Below are positions 25,416 through 37,842 of a DNA stretch of 64,000 nt, piece after piece (the first letter of the stretch is position 1; each line of letters opens with the position of its first letter). The stretch is from Pseudoscleropodium purum (taxonomy: Eukaryota > Streptophyta > Bryopsida > Hypnales > Brachytheciaceae). Made by a program: the position numbers and the translations under genes. The notes beneath the pieces are model-generated. The model did not search any database. It was not told the origin of the DNA and worked only from the letters and a program-made list of their open reading frames with translations. The stretch covers positions 26,908,001 to 26,972,000 of the forward strand of contig OZ017797.1 of the NCBI GenBank assembly GCA_963969395.1. The letters are read 5' to 3'.

Positions 25416-28400
25416 GGTAGAAATTTGTTGAAAGATAAATTCAAATGAATTATTTTTCAATATTGAAAAAATGAAACTTAAGTACCAATATCAATTAAGA
25501 GCACCGTTGCTGTTTGACAATCCATATGTGACAATTCTATTTTGTAAAATCTATTGAACATTTTGAGTGGAAGCAATGGACATTCAAATGTAAAATGTGC
25601 CAACGTCTTGTGAATTTTACACAATTTGAATTTCTTCTTGAGGATCGGGGAGAAATCCAGGAGACTGAGGAAATGATCTCCAGGGGGGATGTATTCTCAA
25701 CTTCTTGTGAATCAGAAGGGAGAAAAGTAAAGCAGGTGCTCCCCACTTTCATTTCAGAGCTACTTGGGAACCTGAAATAACTTCTATGTCAAGTGGGTTT
25801 CGATCATATTCTTGCACTTGGAAAGAATTTGAACTTTCAAGATCTTCAAACAGACATTCCAATGAGTCTTCAAAATATCAAATTCATTTGCCAATCTAGA
25901 CCACTAACTCCCAACTTAACTGTCTCGGGAATTGAAACTCAACCTCCTTTGACACTATGTTCTAGCTTGATCATATTCTTAACCCACTGAGCGTCTAGTC
26001 CAGGATTCTTAGAATCTACTAATTTTAGATCACCATCCGAAAAAACTGGCATTGCAGCTATAAAAATGGGATCTGGAATGTTTCACCGTTGAATTTCACA
26101 GAGAAGTGAGGTCCAAAGGTGTGGTGAGAATTTGGCAAGGGTTGACCGTCTAGATTATAAGATTGTAGTGCTCAAAATGGTGCGTAGAAAATGGTTGAAA
26201 TTGGCATTTCAAGGGTTTTTATACTTCCGAAATTGCATTTTACTATACTTTGCATTTTTTCAGCAGTCCACCACTTGGATGTTTAGCAATGATTTCCACC
26301 AAAAGCACTTTCAAACATAACTCTACTATACCTTCACCCCCTATACTTCTTTCTAAGTAGTATTACCATAATTTGAAGTCAATTTTTTCCAAATTAAATT
26401 ATGAGATTTGGAGCTATAAGGCACTCATGGGTTAAATCAAGGTAGGCTTACTTTAACAACCCATGATTTGACCATGCCAAAGGCTAAGGGAAAACCCTTC
26501 TTAGAAAACATGATGGCCTCCGCTAAAGTCCTATTTTGGAGGGGGGTGGGGGCTATTTATTTGATAGAATGGATTATAATACATGATATTTTTTTAAATA
26601 ATGATAAATGTTAGTATTGGGGGGCATCCTATTGGTATTGCATATAATTTCTTATTTGAGTTCTTTAAATGTATCCTATATTACTTATAAATAATTTTTT
26701 TACGACTGCTTTGGAATTGTCAAAGTACATGTATAGCAAGTTTGTTAGCACTGTTTAAAACACATATAGAAAAGTAAAAGAAAAGGGAAAGAAAAGGCAA
26801 ACATGATGAATGCTACAAAAGGACAAATCAAGTACTAGGAAAAACCAAGTTTGCATTTAATAACACATTTTTGAAGTCACAATTTCACACAAGGTCATTG
26901 TATTTTTCCTCTCATGCCTTTTCAAAGGCACTTCAATTCAATAATTGAAACCTCAACTTTAGATGGTACACATTAGATATAGAATATTTTATTGGATATA
27001 TACACCAAAGTGAAGTTGAGCCCATTTGTAAAGTACTATGTCCATAATAGTAAGTAGATTTATCATCTCTATTCATAAGTGGGGAGCTTCTATAACCTAT
27101 ACCCCTTTCTTTTTTCTAGTATCCCTTCTTGTATATTACATGTATTGTACACATAATTCTATGGTATTATACATAACCCTGTATTACATATAATCATGTT
27201 TCACACTTTTAAAGCACCTTAAAATACATATAATTTGTTTCCAAATTATATATAAAATGAATGTATTAGACCCTATATTTTATCACACATAGTTCCTACG
27301 TTTTTCAACAATGCCCTTCCCAAAGGCAGAGGAAATTTGTCCCACATGCTATGTGTCCACTATTGTTTAGCTAGGCATTTGCATGCTACAAAGACCTAGG
27401 GTCACTTGGTTTTTAAATATTTAAAACAAACAGTTACATAGTACTTAATGAAATTTTCAATTTAACTTTGATGAGCCATCACAAGAATGACAAAGAAAGG
27501 AATATGCCTCAATTGGATCTCAAGGAAAAATTGAACTGATTAATTGCAAGGATAAATTAAATATAACAAATGCTACCTAATACAACATGGACTCAATTTG
27601 ACATGGAGGATTTAGTAAGTTAGCATGAGACTGCTCTATGACTTACTAGTAACTTACACAATGTCGAAGCTTGAGATTGATAGTATTAAGGCATGAAACT
27701 TCGAATAAGATGTTGTCAATATGATGACACCTTGTGACACTTTGAAGAAAGCTAGCTCAAGAAATGAAGCTTGAATTGATACCCTCAAATCTCAAATGTT
27801 TTCCTTGTCACAAATGAGTCATAAGTATGCATTCTTGTTACTTGGACTAGAATAAGTTGGCATTGAGGTAGCAAGAATAAATTAAAAACAGCTCCAACAA
27901 TTAAGGTGTAGCATTTTTAAGGTGTCTTCTCACTTGGCTGTAGCAAAGAAAGACACGTTCCATTTAAGAGTGCATATGAAATCAAAAGGAATTAATTTGA
28001 GATTGAGCCAGCCCTAGAGATTGAACTAGCGCAGCTAAGTTGGGCATGTGTATTTCCACTCATGGGTGAATTCTAGACTTCTTGTTGACGCCTTCCAAGT
28101 GTGTCAAAAGCCGTTTCCTACCTGGTTCCAGTTGTGAATCGATTCTCCATCAAAACTCCTCACCAGTAAAAAGTAGTAGATGTAGCTTGGTTAAAAACTG
28201 TAGCACATCACACTTGTTACCAGTAAAGTAAGTACTCCTAAAACCTCCACTTTTTGCTACTGAGACTATTTAGTAAAAGATTGTTGAAGTCGAAGAGATT
28301 GTTGAAGAAAGAATGAAATTCTTCCGGCAATTTAGAAACTGGGTTCTTCTGCCGAAGAAAAAAATGATGCTTGGCGCATCGGAGTTCTTAATACAACAGG

Positions 28401-28700
28401 AACCTGCCAGTGGCCAACTTGAAAATTAATACAGCAACTCTTTTGTCGGAGGTACTACAAGTTTTGTATTTGAATGTGACAGTTTATTCTTGTTTCCTGG
28501 ATGGACCTGTTCTGCTTTGAACCGTAGATGCCTGTGATGAACCAACCTGGTCCGCGTCGTCCGTCGTTCAGGGATAAGTTCGTGCGATTCCCCACAGGGA
28601 TTTTTCTGGAGCTGGGTCCCCAACACCACATGGGTGACTCAGTCATGTCCAACTGAGAAGACTTTGACGAAGCTTTGGCTCACTGTCTAGCTGTACAGAC
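25416..28700. other. No gene recognised
   Basis: AT-rich DNA with only short open frames lacking motifs. I see no terminal repeats or RNA genes. Confidence 0.4.
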
Positions 28701-29440
28701 GTGCAGACCATCCCGTGGAATCCAGAAATCTGGCCAAGCATTTCAACAGCACGGTTCCCCAGAAATGGAAACGGTCCTCAACCTCACAAAGGCTTCCTAA
28801 AATAGTAGTAATGAAAGTACTTTTCACGTGGGGAAAGCTGCCTGTGCACGCAAACAGGTCCACCTACGACAGGGCCAGAGCTCCAGCAAGCCTACCACAA
28901 CCCTGTCCCTGGCTCTTTCACAACGCGCTGGCTATGGCGCATTTCCCTGTCCCTGGCTCCTTCATAGTTCATCCTGGCTATGCTACTCTTCCCACTGTGG
29001 GTGTTTTTGCTTCAGAGATTCGCATCCAGCTTGTGAACCTCCGAAGCTACATCGTCTGAACATCTCCACGTGCATGTTCACGTTCTCATCGTTTCTTGCA
29101 AACTTTCCTGCATCGTTGCTACCATAGTCGGCATCTGGGAACTTATTCTAGCTCTGTAAGTTTCGTACTCATTGAAGTAACTTCACTTCCTCGTCAGTTT
29201 TTTCTGCGTGATAGCACAAAGGTGGATTGTGGGGTTGGGAGCTCGAGATCTGGACCCTGTCCCTGGTTTCTTCGGAGTTCGCGCTGGCTATGGCGCTCTC
29301 CCCTTCGTCGAACTCTGTACTCATGCGCCTCTTCCCTCTCTTCGTGTTTTTTGCCTTCGAGATTCTCATGAAGCTTTCGCACCTCCGAAGCTACATCGTC
29401 TGAACATTTGCACGTGCATGTTCACGCTCTCATCGTTTAA
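28700..29440. repeat. GC-richer stretch with an internal direct duplication
   Basis: Segments at about 28900-29078 and 29257-29438 are direct repeats; shared words include ACCCTGTCCCTGG, GCGCTGGCTATGGCGC, CCTCCGAAGCTACATCGTCT and CACGTGCATGTTCACG. Base composition is clearly higher in GC than the flanks. The block resembles a preserved gene-proximal region, but no open frame in it has a recognisable domain. A decayed copy of the part between the repeats is at 31005-31180. Confidence 0.6.
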
Positions 29441-29628
29441 GGTAGTGTGCTCACAAACCGTCACTTTAAGGGCTGGTGGGGCTTAAGATGGATTTGAGAT
29501 GCCCAAAGTTATTTTTCCTTATTTTTCAATGGAAGAAAAATTGATGTGGAATTTAACACAAGTGGTTTCATATTTTTTGGAGCATTTATGAATTATTTGT
29601 GAATTTTCAAAGAATTCTGCAATGGGCA

Positions 29629-30618
29629 CCTACCATAGTACCTCTTCAATTTCGTCAAAATGTAATTGCTTTTCAAAGATATTGTAATTTCAGGAAATTA
29701 GGATGATATTTGGTGAAAATCTTGAAAATTGACAACATTGATTGTTGAAATCAATGGAACTATGTGAGTTTTCAAGGTTTAGGAATCCTATCAAAATCAT
29801 CAAGAATTAAATGTCCAAGTTGGTTTTACAAAAAAATACCCAATGTTAATAAGAAGGTTCAATGTAAAGTACACAAATCATTTACTATCATGAATTTTTT
29901 GGATGAAATCATTAAGAAATTTCTTTATTGAAGTTAAGTGAGAATTGTAGATGGAGAGGTTGCTTTTATAATGAAATTCATTCTCTCTCACGATCCTGCA
30001 AAGGATATGGGATAATTTGAAGATGAGAGCTTGACCTCTCATTCTCAAAAAGTAGTAATTGTGTTCAAAATAGAATTTTAAACCTCATTTTTGCATAGTA
30101 AAATAACATTTAAAAAAAAATTGAATTAAGAAAAATTGAGAAATAAATCTAACTTTTATCCTTGAAATTTGTCCATAACTATTGATTGGAGGACCAAAAT
30201 CTCAAAAAGATTTTTAGAGATGAAAACTAGCTTTATTTTCCACATTAATTTAGTTCAAATTTTTTTGAAAAAAACTATTCTACTATACCTAAATGAAGTT
30301 TGAAATTCTATTTTGAACACATTTCTAATTTTTGACTTCATTATGAGTGGTTCAGCTCTTACTAATCCTAACTATTTACATATTTCACGTGGGTTGTTTT
30401 ACCTCTTACCATACAATTTGTATAAAGATCTTGTCAATCTTGATTTCTCACATATTACAATATTATTTTTTGGAGCTACATGTTGAATATTTTATTAATT
30501 CAATATCTAAGATGATGAAAATTGCAGTAATTATTTTTGTTTTGCCAAAGTTTAAAAGTTAATTTTTGTTAAATATTTGGTAGAGGGTGCCGAGATTGAA
30601 GAGGTACTATGGTACTTG
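29629..30618. repeat. Foldback element with inverted termini
   Basis: The left terminus reads CCATAGTACCTCTTCAATTT and the right terminus GATTGAAGAGGTACTATGG, a 16-18 bp inverted pair. Inner sequence (TAATCCTAACTATTTACATA, GTGGGTTGTTTTACCT) matches, in reverse orientation, the foldback family member near 14570-15060. It has no coding capacity. Confidence 0.5.
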
Positions 30619-31004
30619 TAATTTTAGACCTAATAAACCCACACACGCATAGTCTAAAAAAAATATGGCTAAACCAAAAACACGTAGTAAGGCATTCAAA
30701 AAATAATATATAAGGTTCTTAAATGTGACTCTTTTTAAACTTAAATGAATCCTACATTCTTTTAACATGTGTAAGAAGGCAATTGGGCAATCAATTTTCA
30801 TTTAGAAAAATTAAGAGGATACACCTTGGCTTTGAAATGGACCCTTCCCAGTTCTTATTCCATTCATTAAAGAAGTATGAAAAAATCTCATTAATGCTCT
30901 AACATTATGAACATTCCTACTCACATCCATTGACTATTGCTTTTGAAGCCACCTCTAGGACGGTTTGAAGAAGAAAGTTTGAATTAGAGCCATCTATTAT
31001 AGTT

Positions 31005-31180
31005 CAAACTTTCTTGCATCATTGCTATCATAATTGGCATCTGGGAACTTACTCTAGTTGTGTAAGTTTCTTAGTCCTAGGATTGTGTCGTCATTCATTA
31101 AAGTAGCTTCACTTCCTCATTAGTTTTTTCTGTGTGATACCACAAAGGTGGATTGTGGGGTTGTAAGCTCAAGATCTAGA
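31005..31180. repeat. Decayed copy of sequence at 29075-29250
   Basis: The order of words is the same as at 29075-29250, but C to T and G to A differences dominate (CCTGCATCGTTGCTACC became CTTGCATCATTGCTATC). This is the pattern expected from deamination of methylated cytosines. The foldback element at 29629-30618 lies between the two. Confidence 0.6.
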
Positions 31181-33003
31181 TGTTGTGAGAGTTTGGTAAC
31201 ATGTTTGCATTGTATTGGTGTTCGTTGTTGTCATTTTGTTTGAAGTGACATCCAAACTATAGTCGTACTTGTATTTCTAGTTTTTGTGGTAACATGTTGG
31301 CTCCTTCTCCATTGCTAGAATTTCAAACTAACAACACAAGATGGCAGTTCGTCTTTTTGTTTTTTGCTAAGAGTGGGAGCTACTACAATTTGAGGCACTC
31401 CTTTACCTTGCAATTGGATTCACATTCCAAGTAAGGTGTGTATTCTGAATGGACTAATAGATGAGCATGTCCATATTCTATATAACCTCATTTCATGCAC
31501 CTATATTATATGTATTGTATTCATATCAAAGTTTTTTATTTTGGTTTAGGAGGTGGGTGGATAAATTAGTTGTTTTACTTTATTTGATTAAATTTAGTTG
31601 GAGGGAGGGAGGGATAGAAGGAGAACATCTCTTTTCAAGGGATGGTAGATGAATGCATCCAATAGTCCATTATAATTGGATAAGAAGAAACCAGTGGCCA
31701 ATGCAATTAAGGATTAAAACAACATGTTGCAACCATGAATGGAGGATAGATTGTAATTTTGACACAAACAAGGCTTTGAATTATGATTATTTTGTGAAGT
31801 CATTAAAAAAATATTTCTATTAGTTGTTTGATTGATTGATTGCAAATGAGCTAGGGTAGTCTTGATTGTGAATTGTTATTCGGGTCCAAATTATAGGATC
31901 AACTTTATTGTAATTGCTCCTATTCCAATTCAATGGGAACCTATGTCTTACATACAATCCATTAGTAATTTCAACATATACTAATTTAGGTTTTTGAGGT
32001 TGATCTCTATTCTTTTGCTATAAGAAATGGAAAGATAATTGGGAGTTTGAATGCAATACATTTTTTTAAAATAAAAGTCATCATCTTTTATATAAAAAGA
32101 TTCCATTTTGATGAATTTTACAAAAATGTAGTGTAGATAAGTTTTGGAGGACACTCTTGTAACACCACCATTCATCTATTGACATAAGAGGTTTAAAATG
32201 TTTGCTTGATTCTATTATATTTGATTATGAACTATCCCTACTTGCTTGGTAATTGTCAAAATTCAACGATACCTAAAGATTTTTTACATCTAAGTTTCAT
32301 AAGTTGATCAATATTTTTGATATTGACTTATCCAATAGGAAGTATACATATCCCTAAAAGCTTTATCAAGCCTTATACTTCTTTTTTTTTTCTCAAGAAA
32401 CATGGCATAATGGCATTGTATAGAAAGTTGTAATGTCAATGACATGTGATTGTAGAATCTAGCTTGAGATTGAAGATAATGAGTGATGTATTGGATTTTG
32501 TAAATGTATCCAATTTGCTTGCCAATTTGTATCAAAGCTATGTCATTTGTGAATCTTATTCAATTATTTTCTCATTGGTTGATTTCAACTACTTATGAAT
32601 ATGGAATCCTACTTTAAACTATCCAAATATTGTATTATTTTTGCTCCAATTATCATTTTTGTTATAGTTTGGAATGCAATCTTTGATACCAATTGTTGTA
32701 TACTTCAAAAATTATTAATCATTTTTTGGTGGATTTTTTGATTTTATACTTTATAATGTTAATGTAAAGTTTTTTTACTTATTAAATTTGGATGAGATTG
32801 TTGTATTCTGTAACTCTTAACTATTGAATGATAGTAGATTTGTATAAGTATTGGTAAATAATTTTGATAGAACTCTTTACGTATGATAATTTTGAATGTA
32901 TTGGAAAATTGAATTTTTTTTGGACCTTGCTATTTTTATCATTTGAATGTTATATTCTAACTACTTTTTTGGATTTGTTTTGAAGATACTATAGATCTTT
33001 GAT

Positions 33004-33116
33004 ATGTTACTCCATTTGCTACTTCAAGTGGTGTGCTTTTCGATTTGGATTGCAATTTGCTTCACATTGGCCGTCTTCATGTTTTGGAGATATGTGGATT
33101 TTGCATGGTTAACTTG
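33004..33116 (+). CDS. Copy 2 exon 1: N-terminal membrane segment
   Basis: Starts at ATG in gatATGttactcc and ends ttaacttg|gtaaga, 37 codons plus two bases. It encodes a hydrophobic helix (LLHLLLQVVCFSIWIAICF then TLAVFMFWRY). Joined to the acceptor cttcag| at 33434 it completes a Trp codon and enters the long frame KDKDSSRVQ. An alternative start lies inside intron 1, since the frame is open from 33313, but the conserved splice sites and hydrophobic coding in both paralogues favour this exon. Confidence 0.65.
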
Positions 33117-36100
33117 GTAAGAATAATTGTTTGTGACTAAAGTGCATGTTAGAATAAAGTATTATTCAAATTACAATTTTTTTTGTATAGTTTTCTATTT
33201 GATTTGCATGAATCTTTGAAAACAATCTCGTTTTATGCAAATATGTATATAATCAAAGTTAAGTGTATATTTTTATTTCAATACAATAGATAAGCAACTA
33301 TATGTTCACTATTTGCTAAAATTCAATTTGTTGAATGTGTTTGATATTCTAAATCACTATTATAGAATAATTGGTATCACTAGCTATATCTTGTCAAAAT
33401 ATCTTATTGACTACAGATATTACATACTCTTCAGGAAAGATAAGGACTCCTCACGAGTGCAAAGTGAGTATTACAAAAGAATACGCAATGATATATCGAA
33501 TCTTGAGAAATGTTGGAAGGTTTTGAATGCATCTTCCAAGAAGAAAGTTTTGAATAAGAATCAATGCATACATCTTTTTCGAAAACTCATACAAGCCATG
33601 AAGGGGATTGAAAAAATGTTGTCAAGTGCTACTCCAAATCTCAAATTTCAATTCATATGTGAAGAGTTGTTTGTTCTTCAAATGAAAATAGAAATTGTGA
33701 GAAAAAATTGCATCGAGGAAAAACGATGGTATCATTCAACTATATTTCAACTACAAAACAAAGAGACTTTTCGCGAGCTACTTTTAGATCTCAAGTGTTG
33801 TTACAATGAAGCAAAGGATATGTACTTATTCCACCATCCAAATCAATCAAACAACATCCTACCTATTGAATTTGATGCGGCTACGTATGAACAAGTCCTT
33901 GAAGATGGAAAAGAACTAAAGAAGAAGCTTGAACTTATACTTCAAGGGGAAATCTCACAAAAACATGATATAGGACAACATCTATTATTGAGACTCAGAA
34001 ATTTGGACCGAGTTGATGGTGGAGACTTGAATGCTTTGGAGGTTCCCAATAATTCCAAACCACCAAAATTAATCCAAAAAATTGGTGAAGGAGGTTATGG
34101 AATTGTATACATATCGAATTGGTTTGGAATTAAGAGTGCTACAAAAGTCTTGAAAGTTGAACCAGGAAATCTCATGAATTCTTTAAAAGAAGTTGGAATC
34201 TTGGCAGGCCTTAGTCATCCCAATCTTGTTCAATTTTTTGGTTGTGGGATTATCAAGAAAGTTGGTGAGAATTCTAAGGAATCAGAAATTGGTGTGATGC
34301 ATTGGACAATACAATATTTGAAATCGAGTTTGTCTCAAATACTGAAAAATGTTGTTCAATTTTTTGGTTGTGGTATTACCCAAAACATTTATGAGAATCT
34401 TGAAGAAGGTGACACTTGTGAGATGCATTTGGTGATGGAATTGATGGATTCAAACTTGTCTACCATATTGAAGACAACAAAAAGACCTTTATCCTATCCT
34501 TTTGTACTTGACATCATGCACCAAATTGCAAAAGGTGTGTATTACCTTCATGACATGCAAGTTGCTCATCTTGACTTGAAACCTGATAATGTTTTATGTA
34601 GTTCAGTACCTACGGAAGATTTGAACCCTTGTTACACATTCAAGGTTACGGACTACGGGACTTCTGAATTGGAGGTTTGTAGCAATCCACAACATCTAGA
34701 GTCATCACAATATACAGTTGGAACACCAAGATATATGGCCCCTGAAATGAGGAAGGGAAGTAAAACACCACGGTACCCATTTCAAGCGGATGTATGGTCT
34801 TTTGCTATGATATGCTCAGAGATTCTATCTGGAATGGTTCCCTACTTTGATTTTCAACCAAGAGATATTTATGATCAACTAAAAGGTCCACATGGCCCTA
34901 GCTTTCGACCAACCTTACCTAGTGATTGTAAAGGACTTACAACCTTAATCAAAGAATGTTGGTCTCAAGACCCTCTTCAACGGCCAACATTTTCTACCAT
35001 TTGTGACCAACTCACTAGTTTGAAGAAGTCTTTTTGGAATGGAGGATCTTGCGCCTTAAGAGATTCCAAGGTCAATGTGAACCATATTATGGAGGTATAA
35101 AATTGTCTAGTTACAAAGTTCATTTAGTCATGTGTGATTTATGATCCTCTTTTTGATACTTTGCATTTATTGTTTTGAGTGCAATTTAATGTTTTTATAT
35201 GATAATAATTTTCAACATATACCTTTTATATTTGTACAGGTGGATGAATCAATTGATCTTCGAAAAGAAATTACGATTGATTTAGACCATCAATTGTCTA
35301 AAGCCAAAGGGCTTTTGAAAATGAAGTATATTGGTATTGTGGGCATGGGTGGAATTGGCAAGACTACACTAGCTAAGGCAATACTTGATGACATGACTGT
35401 GAATTCTTCATACCATGCATCATGCTTTATTGCTGAATGCAAGAACTATCAAAATTCCTATAAAATATTGTGCGAGATATTATCAAAACTTGGGAATGAT
35501 AGAAAATTCAAGAATTTGGAAGATGCCCAAAAGATGATGAAGAAAATCTTGGTTGAAAAGAAGATTATTTTAATATTAGATGATATCAAAAATGAGTCTC
35601 AAGTGCTTGATATTGTACCTCCCCATATCGTTCAAGCTAGCAAGGGAACCACAATTATTATGACAACACGTAATTGGAGTACCATAAAGTCATTTGTTGG
35701 CGTGGAGGGAAGGTTAGATGTTGAATTGCTAAATGAAAAGGCATCAACAACACTTTTCCTTTCTCACCTTTGTTGGATTGAAGCTTCTCTATCACTAGAC
35801 TTTGTGGCCTTGTACAAACAAATTGTGAAAGCTTGCAATGGCTTGCCTTTGAGTTTGAAAGTGATGGGTGCATTTCTCCACAACAAAGAGAGGTTGCGAA
35901 GTTGGGAACGAGCCCTACAAAGGATGGCAAGAGGAAGGAGCTTGGATGGTGATGAACAAATTTGGAACACTTTGCAAATAAGTTTTGACATATTGAACGA
36001 TGGTATTGAAAAGAGGATGTTTTTAGACGTCGCATGTTTCTTTTGTCGAGATGTATATCCATCTGGCATATCAAAAGAAACAATCTTAACTATATGGTCA

Positions 36101-37820
36101 AAAGATGGCATTCCTCCAGTGAAAGAATTGGATAGATTGATTGACATGTCATTATTGAAGGTCAGTGGAGATGGTGCCATTCTAGAAATGCATGACCAAC
36201 TCCGTGATATGGGTCGAATGATTGCAAAGCATACAAGAATTTGGAAAGCATCTATGCTACCTGAAAGCGGCTTTTCAAGGAAGGTAATTTTTCAATCGTT
36301 CAATTGACATTATTAGAATTGCACATTTTTATATAGTTATACATTCAAATGTAGTTAATAAACATACAATTCTATAGTATTCTAAGAACCAAGAGAGTTG
36401 AAATATTCTAGAAAATCAATTATCCTTTGAAGCTTCTTTAAAACGATGTAATACATTGTAATTTATCTTTTTTTGAATGCAGGATGTTGAGATTCTTGAG
36501 GGCATTTCTTTGCAAGGGACTATAAACCATCATGTGCCTTTGTTAAATCAAGACCCAAACTTTAATTTTGAAAAACTTCGTGTGTTGATTTTGGGAAACA
36601 CTTTTGATGATCCTCAAGCGAACTTTGACAATTTGGGTTCCTTACTTGAAATAGCTTCACAATGTTCTCAATTGGAGGCAATTCTAATAGAAAAGTCTCA
36701 ATATTTTATTAAGTCACCACGTACAGTTCTACAAGTTTCAAAAAATACTACAACTGCTCTAAGCATCATGATATCAAATCTTTGTAGTACAAGTGCATCA
36801 CTAAAGATTCTTGATCTGATAGGGCTTCAATTTTTGAAACAATTACCAAATGAATTTGCATCAAGCAATACCCTAGTGAGACTAAATTTGAGTAGTTGTT
36901 CAAGCTTGACAACCTTACCAAAAGGAATGGGGAACTTGTCTTCATTGACCACTCTATATTTGAGTGGATGTAAAAACTTGGTAGCATTGCCAAACGAAGT
37001 AGGAAAGTTGTCTTCCTTGACTACTTTAGATTTGAATGGATGTGAAAGTTTGGTAGCCTTGCCAAAGGAAGTGGGGAACTTGTCTTCTTTAACCACTCTA
37101 GACTTGGGTGAATGTTCAAGCTTGATGGCCTTACCAAAAGAAATGGGGAACTTGTCTTCCTTGACTACTTTAGATTTGAATGGGTGTGAAAGTTTGGTGG
37201 CCTTGCCAAAAGAAGTGGGGAACTTGTCTTCCTTGACCACTCTAGATTTGAGTTGGTGTTCAAGATTTACGACCTTGCCAAAGGAAGTCAGGAACTTGTA
37301 TTCATTGACCAATCTAGATTTGAGTTGTTGTGAAAGCTTGGTGGCCTTACCAAAAGAAGTGGGGAACTTGTCTTCCTTGACTACTCTAGGTTTGAGTGGG
37401 TGTTCAAGCTTGGCCTCTTTACCAAAGAAAGTGGGAAACTTGTCTTCCTTAAATTATCTAGGTTTGTGGAATTGTGCAAGCTTGATGGCCTTGCCAAAGG
37501 AAGTGGGGAACTTGTCTTCGTTGACCACTCTAAATTTATGTTGGTGTCAAAAGTTGGCGGCCCTACCAAAGGAAGTAGGGAACTTGTCTTCCTTGACTAC
37601 TCTACATTTGAGTGGATGTTCAAGCTTGGCGGCCTTGCCAAAGGAAGTAGGGAACTTGTCTTCCTTGACCACTCTAGATTTGAGTGGATGTGAAAGCTTG
37701 GCAGCCTTGCCAAAAGAATTGGGGAACTTGTCTTCCTTGACCACTTTAGATTTGAGGAGGTGTGAAAGCTTAACAATCTTGCCAAGGGATGTAGAGAACT
37801 TGTCTTCTTTGACATGTTGA
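33004..37820 (+). CDS. Membrane-anchored kinase-NB-ARC-LRR resistance-like protein, copy 2
   Basis: Four exons: 33004-33116, 33435-35094, 35240-36283 and 36483-37820, joining without a stop into about 1384 residues. Order: hydrophobic N-terminal helix (residues about 5-30), helical charged region (39-235), kinase (about 250-575), NB-ARC (about 610-940), LRRs (from about 1040). Known class: kinase-NBS-LRR proteins described in mosses, thought to act as intracellular immune receptors with the kinase as signalling or decoy part. The N-terminal membrane segment suggests attachment to a membrane; that is inference. Oddities: a diverged 41-residue duplication inside the kinase N-lobe, and a C-terminus cut short by a small indel in the LRR array. 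It is the only copy in the window with an open frame through kinase and NB-ARC. Confidence 0.85.
33435..35094 (+). CDS. Copy 2 exon 2: helical region and protein kinase
   Basis: Residues 39-591. Kinase motifs: glycine loop IGEGGYGIVY at about 254, lysine in ATKVLK, catalytic loop HLDLKPDN at about 416 (HLD, so non-RD), DYG at about 444 instead of DFG, GTPRYMAPEM, and a C-lobe DVWSFAMICSEIL. Catalytic Lys, Asp, Asn and Mg-binding Asp are all present, so activity is possible. Between strand beta-4 and the hinge the segment beginning VQFFGCGI occurs twice (about 34228-34347 and 34351-34473), which is not in copy 1. The exon ends GAG|gtataa in phase 0. Confidence 0.85.
35240..36283 (+). CDS. Copy 2 exon 3: NB-ARC domain
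   Basis: Residues 592-939, phase 0 at both ends. P-loop GMGGIGKTT at about 626, kinase-2 IILILDDIK near 705, RNBS-B TTIIMTTRN, GLPL at about 792, RMFLDVACFF, and MHD (LEMHDQLRDMG) at about 908. All residues needed for nucleotide binding and exchange are present. The exon is the same length as in copy 1. Confidence 0.9.
36483..37820 (+). CDS. Copy 2 exon 4: LRR exon, about 13 repeats
   Basis: Acceptor gaatgcag| at 36482, phase 0. A linker of about 100 residues (GISLQGTINHHVPLLNQD onward) precedes repeats of the form LSSLTTLDLSGCESLVALPKEVGN. I count 12 full units and a partial one. The frame ends at TGA 37818-37820, created where 8 extra bases (about 37809-37818, atgttgac) break the repeat; the sense of the LRR otherwise continues for a few more codons. 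A further LRR piece lies beyond an insertion at 39255. The native C-terminus is therefore probably longer than the present frame. Confidence 0.8.
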   Translation, partial: DVEILEGISLQGTINHHVPLLNQDPNFNFEKLRVLILGNTFDDPQANFDNLGSLLEIASQCSQLEAILIEKSQYFIKSPRTVLQVSKNTTTALSIMISNLCSTSASLKILDLIGLQFLKQLPNEFASSNTLVRLNLSSCSSLTTLPKGMGNLSSLTTLYLSGCKNLVALPNEVGKLSSLTTLDLNGCESLVALPKEVGNLSSLTTLDLGECSSLMALPKEMGNLSSLTTLDLNGCESLVALPKEVGNLSSLTTLDLSWCSRFTTLPKEVRNLYSLTNLDLSCCESLVALPKEVGNLSSLTTLGLSGCSSLASLPKKVGNLSSLNYLGLWNCASLMALPKEVGNLSSLTTLNLCWCQKLAALPKEVGNLSSLTTLHLSGCSSLAALPKEVGNLSSLTTLDLSGCESLAALPKELGNLSSLTTLDLRRCESLTILPRDVENLSSLTC

Positions 37821-37842
37821 CAACTCTAAATTTAAGTGACAC

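Larger units (their letters stand above)
31585..37842 (+). repeat. Segmental duplication, unit 2
   Basis: The counterpart of 404-8740. It keeps a single TTAA where unit 1 has a TTAA element end, and lacks the element present at 1713-2649, so it preserves two empty sites. Confidence 0.85.
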
